Positions 12,089-22,958 of a stretch of DNA of 64,000 nucleotides are shown one piece after another (the first letter of the stretch is position 1; each line of letters begins with the position of its first letter). Made by a program: the position numbers and the translations under genes. This stretch comes from Umbilicaria muhlenbergii (taxonomy: Eukaryota; Ascomycota; Lecanoromycetes; Umbilicariales; Umbilicariaceae): the NCBI GenBank assembly GCA_000611775.1, contig KK106986.1, positions 1,240,001 to 1,304,000 on the forward strand, given 5' to 3'. The notes under the pieces were generated by a model, which did no database searches, had not been told where the DNA came from, and saw only the letters and a program-made list of their open reading frames with translations.

Positions 12089-12786
12089 TCATTTCCCTTT
12101 CCCTCCCTGCCCCGCTCCGCTCGCCCCGCCCTGGCCGCCCTGGCCGCCCTGTCCGCCCCCCGTGTTCCCGCCCCCTTGGCCATTACTGGCGTTGGTGTTT
12201 CTATCGCCGGCACCCTGGGCGCGAGCGCCGAAACCGCTGGTGGCGGTGTTGCCGGCGGGGTTGCGCTGGAAATTGCTCGCGTTAGCGAAATCCCCATCTC
12301 TTTTTTTTTACCTGTGTGGGTTGAATGGGATTCGGAAAACAGAGCGAGTCGGTGGGTGGGGGTGGTGGGGGATAGAGAGATGGTTTGGCGGGACGGGGAC
12401 GGGGACGGGGACGGGGACGGAGATGGAGATGGAGATGGAGATGGAGATGGAGATGGAGATGGATGGGGGAAACGGAGAAGAAGAGGGGAGGCACCTGGTA
12501 ACTGTGGTGGTGGAAGAGGCTGTTGAGTTGCATGCGGACGCAGTCGAGACTGTGGTGGAAGGGGGGTTTCTGTCTCTGTAGAGAGGGGAGAGGTGTGAGA
12601 GGGTGGGCGGAAAGGAGGTGGGGAGTAAGGGTTCGATGAGGACGGGGGAAAGGGGGATGATACGGAAGGAAGTGTTGGGCGGTGCGGTGCGTGGGATGGG
12701 ATGGGGGAAAGGAGGAGCAGGAGACGTACGTCACCGGCAGATTGGATGCGTGCGGAGGCCTCTTTGGTCATTGCGTTTGATGGCAT
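12089..12786 (-). CDS. Small seed-maturation-protein-like (SMP/hydrophilin) protein
   Basis: Predicted small, highly hydrophilic protein of the fungal group with plant seed-maturation-protein-like motifs, often stress- or spore-linked. Two exons (12786-12735 and 12297-12089) give 86 aa. The first half starts MPSNAMTKEASARIQSA, matching the MTKE-AARIQS signature. The second holds SGFGARAQGAGDRN, matching the SSGGFAARAQSAADRN repeat of the group, then a Gly/Gln-rich tail ending GGKGK. The intron is 437 nt, long for this genome, and contains the hexanucleotide array at 12391-12462. The donor could be GTGACG (used here) or the overlapping GTACGT; only the first keeps frame with an AG acceptor at 12298. 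Role is inferred from motif resemblance only. CACGTG boxes lie upstream. Confidence 0.66.
12391..12465. repeat. Hexanucleotide array (GGACGG)5-(AGATGG)7
   Basis: Five copies of GGACGG run directly into about seven copies of AGATGG, a two-motif microsatellite. It lies inside the predicted intron of the small hydrophilin-like gene, so length changes would not alter the protein but could affect splicing. Confidence 0.95.
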
Positions 12787-13919
12787 GGTGGAGGGGCACG
12801 TGGGGGTTCGGTTTCAGAACTTTTCTTTTCTTTTCTTTGAGTTTCGGATGGGCTGTTGCTGTGGGTATCTGGGAAGAATAAAAGGAAAGGTGAATGCAGA
12901 GGATGGTGAGGTTACAAAGTCAGGAAAGAACATCTCGTCTCTTTATGGATGGAGCCCATAACGGGCCCCTCTGCCATGAACCCGATTGAGGCATTTGTTG
13001 AGATGAACAACCGGCTTGCTGCATCGCACGTGAGAATGGGGCCAACGCTGCACAAAGGGGGCGTGAGAGGAGAAAGAAAACAAAGGCCGTCTGGGAATGC
13101 ACCACACGTGTCCCGACATCGGGAGCTGAAAAGCCGCTGCATGCAGGGCTGCAAGGGCGGATTGCTACATCCATGTCGATCATATGGGATCGGGAAGACA
13201 TGGCACACCACCCACGCGCGTGGCTGCTTCGGGAAGCTATTCAGTGCCGCCGAGGTATCAGAGCCCTGTGTCCGGCAAAGAAGTGCGGGGCGAGGCCGTG
13301 GGAGAGCCATCCAAGCCACGTCACGAGTGTTACTGGGGTAAAGCAGGTTGTACAGAAGGAAAACAGCTGACCCCGGCCAGGGTTTGCATAGGTACAGTTG
13401 CCTTCTTGCCTTCTTGTCTTCTTGCCTTCTTGTCTTCTTGCCTTCTTCTTGTCAAACTCGTTGTCCCCTTCAAACCCAAGTATCACCTTCAGCTTTTGCA
13501 GCCAGTGCGTTCTTCAGATTGCTGCCGGTACCTTCGTAAATGGGCGTCACTGTAGCTTCAAACGCGTGGCCAGTGCACTCCATGGCAGCCGCCAGGGTGG
13601 TATCATCCGGCAGCCAGCAGCCGCGCACTGCAAGCCATCGCCGAAACGGTTTCCTGAACCAGGTTTTCCCTGCGCCGGTTCGGTACGAGCCGCACAGGCC
13701 ATCTGCAAGGAGACAGCCTGCCCAAGTCCTTGGTGCTTCCAGATATCGACATCGGAACCCTCTTGATGCAGCGACACGTTCGCAATATAATTGTTAGGCA
13801 GGATCCACAATCGCGCACTGCCTGATCTCCACTGCCAACTCATCTGGTGCCCAATCGGAACGAACGTTGGTGAATTAGTCCCAGTCAGATGTTTCAAATT
13901 AATCCCGTACCCATGGGCA
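12787..13919. promoter_or_regulatory. Upstream region of the hydrophilin-like gene and 3' flank of LDB17
   Basis: 1.1 kb without a supportable gene. Three CACGTG palindromes lie at 12797-12802, 13027-13032 and 13105-13110, the first beside AGGGG/GGGGG stress-element-like runs just upstream of the ATG at 12786. A TGACGTGG-type motif (on the minus strand) is near 13316. These fit a bZIP or bHLH stress promoter but are sequence resemblance only. A CTTCTTG-rich microsatellite is at 13402-13450. Confidence 0.4.
13402..13450. repeat. CTTCTTG(C/T) microsatellite
   Basis: About six imperfect repeats built from CTTCTTGC and CTTCTTGT, all pyrimidine-rich on the plus strand. Intergenic. Confidence 0.85.
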
Positions 13920-15703
13920 TCACGCCTCGCCCTCGACCTCGAATGGGCTCCTTTCGTCCCCTAGAACATGCTCATCCGTTCCCGATGTAACACCATTCCC
14001 ACCAGGTTCAAGCGCGACTCCATTACCCGTACTGTGATCGATGGGCCCATCCTCACCCGTTCCACGAGTGACCGCCTCATCAATGCCATGGCCGTGGCAT
14101 TCCCTCTCTCTACTCGGGGTCAGCACCCCTGGCTTCTCCTTGTGCGACGCCACCTCTAGTACACTAAGCGTACTCTCCCGTGCCTTTCCGAGCTCCATAC
14201 CCAGTAGATCCGCTCCCAGCATCTTCTTCGCCGCCTCCGCCCGCCCGCTTTCGGCTTCCTCCTGTTCTTCTCTTAACCATGTCACTCGGAGGATCCGCCC
14301 CACTAATCGACTCGTGGTCTCATCCACCGCACCAAAGTGCACCGAGCGAGCGTTTGTCATCATGTTCAGCAGCTTCAGGAGCTCTTCACGCTTGTAGTGT
14401 GGTGCTTGCTGTAGCTGGGTGTGTGCGAGCAGAGGGTAAAGAACGCGGAGGTAGGTATGGCGGAGGGCCGTGGAATCAGAAGGGAGGTCGAGGAGATTAC
14501 GTATCATGACATCAACGAGGACGCGGAGATCGTTGGTATAGAAGTATTCGTAGGTAGAGCGGGTTGTGAAGAGGAGATAAAGTAGCTTGAGGATCAGGAG
14601 TTGTAGGGACGTTTCGCCTTGGGAGTATTAGCAGGTAAGAATAGTTCGGGTGGATGGACAGCGTGGACAAGGATGAGCTAACTTTCGCGGTTTAAGAGCA
14701 GAATTATGTTCTCGCCGAAGGTCTTGTATGCTGAGCCGTGAAGGGCGAGAGTCTTGATTACTTTGTTGGTAAGCGGTGCGGTGGGTGCTTGGTCGGGTCC
14801 TGGGTCGTGAGTTGAAACCATGTATTGTTCATTAAGTACGAGCTAGCACACTTGCGTCAGTAACGGTAACAACGGCGTTGTTCTGCGATGGAGGAGCGTA
14901 CTAGAACTCTTATTACAGGGTAGTGGTAGGGATCGTTGACGTCGTCAGATAACTCCTCGATGATTTGAAAAAGGTATATTATGAAATCGTCCTCAATTAG
15001 CGCTGTGATGCATATCAGCCTCCATTCTGAACTGACCCGATGTAGGCAGAACAGTACCTAGTTCCTCTGTTCGGATTCGTTGTATTCGTGACATTTCGTA
15101 AAGTAATTCCAGTAGTAATCTATGCAAGCCTGCATCGTCATCCTTTCTGCATAGAATCAATTCCAACAGCCTTGGAAATCCGCCCTCTTCATTGATCATT
15201 TCAAACGTGATCTCGTTCTGCCGGCCATCGTAGAGGAGAAAGGAAGCTATAAGGTGGAGGGTATCGGCCGCATCTTCCTATCTTTACTCAGCCAAGCACT
15301 AAACGCGTATGGAAGGCAGCGTACCTGAAGCAGGCTGTAGACTATCTGCCTGCGCACATAGTCTTTATGCGCAACGAACAAAGCGGAGTCAAGAAGCTTA
15401 TAAGAGCAGCGCGCGATATCGTACTCGCTCTGAAGGTATTCTCCTAAGACATAGTCAGCCAACGGGTCCCAATGGCACTCAGAGATCAGGCAGCGGACCT
15501 TTGTAGTTTGTCGTAAAGCTCAAATAGGCCCTCAATGTATTATCAATCAAAGCATGAGTCTCGCAATGCGCTGAAACGATGTCATCGAGTTCTATTGATC
15601 CTACGTCAGTGCATGCTTAGACTGGGCACGTAGGGCCACTGGCTTACACACCGTCCCAGAATTGCTGCTCATTATCCAGGGAATAAGACACCTCGAACTC
15701 CAT
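13920..15703 (-). CDS. LDB17: Ldb17/SPIN90 family actin and endocytosis regulator
   Basis: Cortical protein that regulates Arp2/3-driven actin assembly at endocytic sites. Seven exons (15703-15652, 15600-15499, 15443-15325, 15277-15058, 15002-14902, 14842-14683, 14617-13920) sum to 483 aa in frame. The all-helical SPIN90/Ldb17 leucine-rich domain is clear: [20 protein letters not shown], then [37 protein letters not shown] and [18 protein letters not shown]. The tail (about residues 330-483) is poorly conserved and charged. One intron uses an uncommon GTCCGC donor; reading through it meets a stop, so the intron is needed. The gene shares orientation with the GH47 gene, whose 3' end lies 427 bp upstream of its start. 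Confidence 0.9.
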
Positions 15704-16129
15704 TGCTCATTGCTCTGGCAGGGAGCGAACAACTGTCTATCGCAGAGGCATGGTTGGTGAAGGGGTCGTTGAAGTTCATAGCTCAGCGAGCTCAGGTAGC
15801 TTCACGGCTAGAGTCACTGTTGAAAGTAGGCGAAAGTAAGATTACAACACGACAGAATATTGATGTCTTACTATTCCAAATCGAATGGCATTCAGGGTAG
15901 ATTCGCAATGGCGGTGCTATTGGTTTATGTATTACAGTCCCTAACATCTCAAGTCCTAAATTAACGCCTCAAATGCTGCAATGTTGTATGAATTCACCCT
16001 GACCAACTGCAAGATGCAGGAAAAACCATGCACAAGAAAGCGTTCAAGAGGTAGCTTCGCTACTTATAGAATAGAGTACAGCCCTCTGGGGTATGTACAG
16101 TTTATATTGATCCCACTCCATTTCCTGAC
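15704..16129. other. Promoter of LDB17 and 3' flank of the GH47 gene
   Basis: Short intergenic stretch between two minus-strand genes. No coding or repeat structure seen. Confidence 0.4.
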
Positions 16130-19100
16130 CTACCTTGGTCTTTTGAAAGGATGAGCCTCTGTATTCCTGTTCCATGGTCAGCGAAGCTGGAGGACATGTA
16201 GCAAAACAAGGCGAACTTACAGAACGTATTCGTCCAGGCTCACCAAACTCGGATCACTAAACAATAGATAGAAATACTTGAGCGTCTCAGCCAGCCAGAA
16301 CGACTCCATTTCGTCAAGGCCAAACGGATTCGGATCTGTCACATCATGAATAGCAGAGTTGCCATAGTCGGCCCGGGTATAGTTTTGAATGGCGGTAAAC
16401 ATTTCCCAACCTTTGTCTCGCCAATAATTATCGCCAGTAGCTCTGTACATGATGAAAACTGACTCAATGGCTTCAGGTCTGTACATTGTTAGTTCCACTC
16501 GAGGACCATTGAAGACCACGATTCAAGATTTACGTACCTTAAGATGTATTTTTTGCTTTTCATATCGATGAAACCTGGCGGTAGCCTCTCTCTACTGATC
16601 CTGTCCTCGACAAACTGTTCGTGAGTGAGTGGTGGCGATGGTGCTGGAGGAGTGATTGGAATGGGTTTGCCGCCTGAGGAGAATTTCTTGCCGGCAGCCC
16701 CGGCAGCCTCACCGACAGTCTTCACGTATCCTTCAACTGTCTCGGTCTTCTTGTCGAAGTCGGCACTCTTCTCAATGTCTTGCGGAGATATTCTCGGTGT
16801 TGGTGTTCCGGCAGAATCTTTTACTGCCTTCGCCGGTGCCGCCTCGTTCTTAGTGGCTTGCAGAGGAATTTTTCTTGTTGGTGTTCCGGCGAAATCCTCT
16901 ACTGCCCTCGCCGGTGGCTCGTCGTTCTCAGTGTCCTGCTGAGGAGTTTCCTGTGTTTGACTTCGGGTGAAATCTTCTGCTGCTTTCATTGGTGCCGCGT
17001 TGTTCCCCATATTTTGCTGGGCCACCTTCTTAGTAGGAATTCCAGCCAAATCTTCTGTTGCCTTTGTTGATGCGTGGTCGGAAAGTTCGTTTTCCACAAG
17101 GTCAACCTGCCTTTTCCGGAGAGCGTCCGCAGGGGGTGTACTGGCCTCTGCTGGTTTTGGCCACTCAGTCGGCTGTGTCTGCGGCTCCTGTTCAAGCACC
17201 TCCACTTTGCTGGTGTGATCAAGCAGGGCTTTTTCCTGGGCTTTCCGAGCACGCTCTTCGTGAGCGAGCCGGTTGCGTTCTCTGTTCTCGCGATATGGGT
17301 CGAGCGCCTCGTGCCATCTCGTCTCATTCCAGACGCACTCATCACGATCCTCGCAACTAACCAACGTAGCGTCTTCAGGCATAATACCAGTAGTCGTTGA
17401 CTCGTAGGCCCATACACAGCCATCTGTGAGCTTTGCTGCAATATCCATATCGGCCTCATGACCAAAAATCTTCGCACCAACGGCGAACATTCCACCAGCA
17501 AAGCATGCTAGATGAGTCGCCTCTGCCGTGAGCCTCATCGCGCCTACATTATTCACCTTTCCGCCGGTTGTTACCCTTGCAGATCCTGAAAACAGGATGT
17601 CACGATCACCTGGTACCATTGGGCGGTACAATAAGTGGGCCTTGACAGCCTCGATAGACTGTTCGTACATCGTCCGATACTTGTCTTCAAGACCGCCAAG
17701 TAGCATGTACTCCTTGGGTAAATACTCATAAGTGGAATCTGACCGACCGCCCAGACTAAACTCTTCACTACCCATCTTGGGTGGGGCCGATAGTCCTTGC
17801 GCTTCACAGTCGGGCTGTTTGGTGGGGGAAGGTGTGGGTACATCAGGCTTGTAGGGAGTGTGCGTAGCCGCAAAATCTTCATCCTGTAGTTGTCTTCTAC
17901 CCAATTGCGCATTGGCCGGCGCAATGTCGTCGACAATTGAGACTTTCTCTATGGGAACCTGGTGGGCCTTTCCCACTTCTAGAAGATCTTTGTCGCTCTG
18001 GATCTCTGATATGGCAAGACCCTGCGCCGCTGGAGTAGGGACTAGATTTGGTAAGTCCACTAAGTCGGGACTGTGCGGTAGATGGTCACTGCGAACCCGT
18101 TCACTGCTGACATCCGAGGCCACTTCAGCGGAGGCTGGCTCAAACGTTGAATATTTACCGCCGTTGAGCACCACCTGTTCCGCGGGCGTAGTCTTCATCT
18201 CGGGCTTTTTACAGCCGGAAGCGTCCACCGTGATCGGCCACATGCCGGGAAGCTTCGTATTGTTCTGCCAGATCTCGAGTTCATTGGTGATTCGGGCTAC
18301 TGCGTCGTAATATTTGGCTTCCTTTGTGATTTGGGCCAGTCTGGTAAACTCCAATGAAAGAGAGCCCAGCTCTGCGAGGACGGCTCTGGTGCTAGCTCGA
18401 TGAGCGTTTGCTGCAAATGTACTATTGAAATTTTAGCCCATGTCTCAGTGACGCGAACTTAAGGGACGTACGGCTTCCAGTAGTAGAATGTCATGGGCAT
18501 TCGGTTTGGTGTATCAAATGCGCCCATCAGAACTTCCGCCAGCTCAGTTGCCTTTTTCAACAGATTTTGGTATTTGCCTCCGCTGATGTCGTAAGCAGCG
18601 ATAAGTCCTCCAAGATACCTGATAACAGTCTCGAACACAGGAATATCATTCCTCATTGTAGTTGTAAAGTCGATAGAGTCCACGGCCTTAGCGGCTTCAT
18701 CGAATTCCTCCTTCAGCCCCATTATCCAGAGCGCATCCAGAGAATCAACTAAGGTGGCGGCCCACCCGCAAAAAGGACTACGAGATTTGCCCGAAATTGG
18801 ACGCAATTCGTCCATGAGCCATGCATATTCTCTATATCCAGCCCACGATTTCTCAAAGACTTGTTTCACGGCTAGAAGTTGTTTCTCTCGGTCAATCTTG
18901 GAGTTTGAAGACTCATCCTTGAAGTCGAATTGAATCTTCGGTATTGCTTTGGGCTTTCCAGTAGGTATCGGGATAAGGCTCTCCAACGGAATCGGAAAGT
19001 GTTCGGGCATCCGTTCCCAATGGATTCTGGTAGCAGGCTCATCCTCCAACAGTACCTCATGCCTTCCCTGCCCTTTTGCTTCGAATTTCTCCTCAACCGC

Positions 19101-19574
19101 TTGGGCTACTGAAGAAGGTAGCAGTTGGACGGGAGCACCATCGACTAGCACGTCCTCGCCTTTGTTCAACCCTTTTGGAGTGCCATGACCGCTGACTAGT
19201 ATCGTGGATGGGCCTGCCAGCGATGCGCTGGAGGTTATTGGGGCTTGCACTAGAGCGGCCGACGTTGTGGGTGGCACAGAGATAGGTGGTGGCACAGCTA
19301 TTGAATTCTTCTCTGGCGCAGCTGTTGTTGAGGACTTTACGACTGCATGCTTCGGAGTCTCCTTTACCACGCCCGATGTAGGATTCGAGGTGCTCGATGA
19401 GGAGCTCGATAAGGTGCTCGATGTGGCACTCGACGTTTGAATATATTTTCTGAGACCGTCGACGGTGATCGCTGTGGTGTTCTCCCAGTCCCGTACACTG
19501 GTGAAATGATATAATGCTCCTATGGCAAAGACTGCGAATATCACGAATACCCTATAGCGACGAAAGCGTAGCAT
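16130..19574 (-). CDS. GH47 class I alpha-1,2-mannosidase-like protein with large insertions
   Basis: Type II membrane glycosidase of the secretory pathway expected to trim alpha-1,2-mannose from N-glycans. Exons 19574-18472, 18421-16538, 16478-16221 and 16166-16130 give 1093 aa, about twice the usual catalytic core. A short cytoplasmic tail (MLRFRRYR) precedes a membrane anchor (about residues 9-27) and a Ser/Thr-rich stem. GH47 blocks follow: [51 protein letters not shown] and [18 protein letters not shown]. The final exon supplies NTEAHPF, whose Thr normally binds calcium. Two non-homologous insertions split the domain, the second bearing about four 26-27-residue repeats. An EDEM/Mnl-like role is possible. 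The upstream in-frame TTG is not used; the ATG at 19574 starts the membrane anchor. Confidence 0.88.
16767..17075 (-). repeat. Four degenerate 78-81-bp coding repeats in the GH47 gene
   Basis: In the protein the units read as variants of K-A-x-E-D-x-A-G-x-P-T-x-K-x-x-x-Q followed by an Asn/Glu/Pro-rich end, about 26-27 residues each. They begin near [43 protein letters not shown] and [14 protein letters not shown]. Unit lengths are multiples of three, so copy-number change keeps the frame. The insertion lies in the second loop of the GH47 domain. Confidence 0.85.
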
Positions 19575-20617
19575 CTTAGAATGAATTGATGGTCTCAGCG
19601 ACCGGGGCAAGACTGATCTGGCGGTTGCGCATGCATCTGCTGGATCCGAGACAACAAGTGAGCTCTGGACTATATGGCCGGTTTATGCGGCAGTGCGTTG
19701 AAGCAACTGCTGAGTTAAAGGGCACAAAGTGCGCGTTTCTCGTTCGATGTTGCTTGACGGCGTCCCCACGGCTTCAGCGCATGCCCCTGGTGCCAAGTGC
19801 CAGATGCCAGTCTTGCCAGACTTCAGGTTGGGCTTTTAAGCGTCAGCGGATCAAGTGTAATGAAGCAAAGACCAATAAGCCATGGCTGAAGACGCCGCAT
19901 AGCCCGCTGTCGTGTGCCCAGCGTTTTTATCCGGCTCTTCCCCCTACGCGAGTTAGACCTGCCTATTAAGCAATAAGCAATAATGGGTGGCCGAGGTGGG
20001 GCACAGGGCTCGTCTGGCCTATGTTGTACAAGCACATCAAGATTTGCCACGAGTCAAATCAGCTCCGAACGAAATCCGAATACTGATACTCAATAACGTT
20101 TTATTTGTGTGTATAGGGATCTTGCAGAACACCGCATGTTTCAAGCATAGATTGAGCGCACGTGGACGGAAATCCAGTTGAACGGTCAGTGTACCTTATG
20201 AGGTAAGGGGTCGGCCAAACAGATCTCCAAACACGACTCGAAACATATTTGACATCCACCCGCGCTTTCGCTTAAAGTGCTTCTGCATTCTTTCGATGCA
20301 GGGGGATCCAGATGGAAATTCAACCATGTAGACTGAAAGCTATGCCTGAGTGTGTTAACATCGGACGTCTTTCTTGCAATTGCAGCATTGGCGATAAGAG
20401 GGTTCCAGGCTTGACCGCGAGATCAGACTACATCAGGAACCCTCTCAGAGGATCAGTCGGAATCGTTCATCTCATCAGATCATCGATACCTATGCTAAGG
20501 AGCTGTGCCGAAATGAAGTCTAGCCGATTGACGTTATTGTACATGAGAATGCCTATACTATGCAGGATATCCGATTCCCAGAACAGAGCATCATATCAGC
20601 AACGTCACAAAGAACGC
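19575..20617. other. Promoter of the GH47 gene and 3' flank of CCT6
   Basis: 1.04 kb with scattered short frames and no recognised gene, RNA or repeat. One frame contains a Cys/Lys-rich patch resembling part of a zinc cluster, but the spacing is wrong. Confidence 0.4.
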
Positions 20618-22691
20618 TCATCCTTCACCCTCGTCGGCTCCGGGACCTTGTTGTCTCCCCTGCACGAAGTTAATGTCTTGTCATTGTTAGGATGAGGCAT
20701 TGAAACGTACCATTTGCCTTGCTTTTAGAAGCTCGTCACAAAGCAGCAGATTCGATGCTATGCCAGAACTAGATGCGATGCAGTTCCTCAGCACTCGGAA
20801 TGAGTCGTAGACGCCTTCTTGTATAGGGTCCATTGGCTCTCCGGTAGTCAGATTCAGGCCAACGATATTACCCTCAGCCTCGTCCTGTAGCCCCGCCACT
20901 GTCGACCGTTAAGTCAGCATAGTAGATATGAAGACCTGGCTTACTTACAGCTATCTTGAATGTCATGACCTGCGTTCGCTGCAAGGGTCTTGGGGATGAT
21001 CAACAATGCCTCCGCAAATGCTGATACGCCATACTTGGCCTTGCCTTTGACTTGCTTCCTGAAGGCTTCGCTCGAGAGATGTGCAGCACACGCTACTTGA
21101 AATGCACCGGCTCCTGGGACAACACTTTTGTCAACAATCATGTTGTAGACGCTGCGAAGACCATCGCGGACAGCATCGGTGATCTGCGTTATCGTATGCG
21201 CATTAGGGCCTTTGATTAAAAGCGTCACGGACTTTGGTTCCTTCACATCTTCCTGCTTGCAATGAGCAGACGACCATGGCCTGGCGTTCCATTTTACTTA
21301 CGATAAAGGTATACTTCTCCTCGCCCAGTTGATGTTCGTAAACAAGCCCAGCCCAGCCAAGAACATCAGGTGTCAGATCATCGACACTATTCTGTGCACT
21401 TCCCCCACAGACGAGTTGTAATCTCTCCATATTTCTTCTCTTTGCTCTCCGAAGGGCAAAGATACCATTCTTCACGAGGACATCAAGACTCAATGGATCT
21501 ATTCCTTTCTGGTTGATAATGACAAAACCCTTCTTCGGATCATTACCACACACTTCCTTTTTTAGCTCGACAATCTTGCGCAGCTTGTCGTCAACGAATC
21601 TTCGCTCACTCTCCACAAGCTTCTCTCGTTGGTCGGCGCTCGAGTAATAGAACCCTGAATTGACTTCTGACTTCTCATACTCCAGACTGACGTTGAGCGT
21701 TAAGATGAAGGCGTTTTCTACACGTTTAGGCATATCTGGGTGTCTCGCCCCATGATCTAGAGCTAGTCCTCTGATTAACTGTGTATCAGAGGCAGTACGA
21801 TGCTGCATCTTCATGATCTCAATCATGTGAAGATCCGGTCTCGCAGGAGGGTGGTATATAGCGAGAACAGCGTCAACAATGTCCGGCGTGAGCTTCTCAG
21901 CAAGTGTTCCGTTAAGTTTGGTGGACAGTGACGTTCTGGCGACCGAAAGGAGCAGCTCGCGGTCGACCTCTTTCTGCAGCTTGAATTGGTCCAGGAACTA
22001 TTGACGATAGTTTAGAAGGGTAAATAAATCGAGATAGGACGTCCATACCTTCAGAGTTTCCGCCTTTGCTATTTCGTATCCGTCGGTGATTATGCGTGGG
22101 TGTAAGCCTTCCGAGATATATCTATCTGCTTGTTTCAACAGCTCTCCAACCATGAGAACTACAGATGTCGTCCCATCCCCTGTGATGTCATCTTGTGCGG
22201 TTGCTGCTCGTGCAATCATTACCTGCAACCGTGAGTGATCGCCGTGAGACTAGTAGGATCCGGACGTACAGCCGTAGGGTTCTGTATTTGCTATAGAAAA
22301 CATTAGCACTGTGAACGAACGTGTATTTTTGAGGAGCTTACCATTTCTCTGAGTAAAACATTGCCATCTTTTGTCAATTTGATCTGTTCCTTGGATCAAA
22401 CTCTGCGTGTATTATGAGGAGCACTTAACGTACAGCACCAGCTCCATCGACCAACCTGAAAGGTCGTTAGCATGTACGTGATGACACCTGGAAGAGGTAC
22501 CATACATTTTGATAGTACCCGAAGGGCCCAAATTCGATTTAAGAACATCTTGTAGACCTTCGCCGGCGGAGATGTTGACTTTCAAAGCTTCACCGCGTCT
22601 CTGCCTAATGTTAGCTCGTGCTTTTCGAAGCCGTTGTAGAGGAACCTACTCTCGACTCCGCCTTAGGATTGAGCAGTTGTGCGGCTGACAT
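20618..22691 (-). CDS. CCT6: T-complex protein 1 (CCT/TRiC) subunit zeta
   Basis: Cytosolic group II chaperonin subunit that folds actin, tubulin and other clients in an eight-subunit double ring. Ten exons (22691-22650, 22600-22506, 22455-22434, 22383-22342, 22290-22270, 22222-22049, 21997-21302, 21252-20949, 20898-20711, 20659-20618) sum to 541 aa, the normal length. ATP-binding motifs are intact: [24 protein letters not shown], and [21 protein letters not shown] with the catalytic Asp. [16 protein letters not shown] and [23 protein letters not shown] identify the zeta subunit. The 5' part is split into five very small exons (21-95 nt), which is why no long open frame appears there. Divergent from NOP58. 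Confidence 0.96.
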
Positions 22692-22958
22692 CTTGGCCGA
22701 CCGAGCTATAGCGTGTAGATTTGAGACGTCTCCGGCTGCTGGATCCCACTGGTGCAAGCCCTTTGGAATTATTGATGCTCAAGCTTGCCGTGCCTGAAAT
22801 TCTGACCGCGTTGCGAAATTTAGTACGCGATGCTCGTCTGGTTTGGTCGCAGGGCTGAGAGCTAGTGACGGCCCCACGAACTTTCGACATTTTCTCGAGC
22901 ACTGGAGTACTGAAGAAGCACCAAATCACCTACGGTCCGAATCCACCAACGTCGCACT
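22692..22958. promoter_or_regulatory. Divergent CCT6/NOP58 promoter
   Basis: Only 267 bp separate the start codons of two growth-related genes transcribed in opposite directions, so they very likely share regulatory sequence. No single binding site is obvious by eye. Confidence 0.6.

Noticed and set aside
12073-12786. 237-codon Pro/Ser-rich minus-strand frame
   Set aside because: Most of it is the reading of a hexanucleotide array and C-rich DNA. Only its first 17 codons match a known motif, and these belong to the spliced small gene called here.
19586-19969. Plus-strand frame with a Cys/Lys patch like a Zn2Cys6 cluster
   Set aside because: The six-cysteine spacing of fungal zinc clusters is absent, the start falls in the GH47 leader, and no transcription-factor domain follows.
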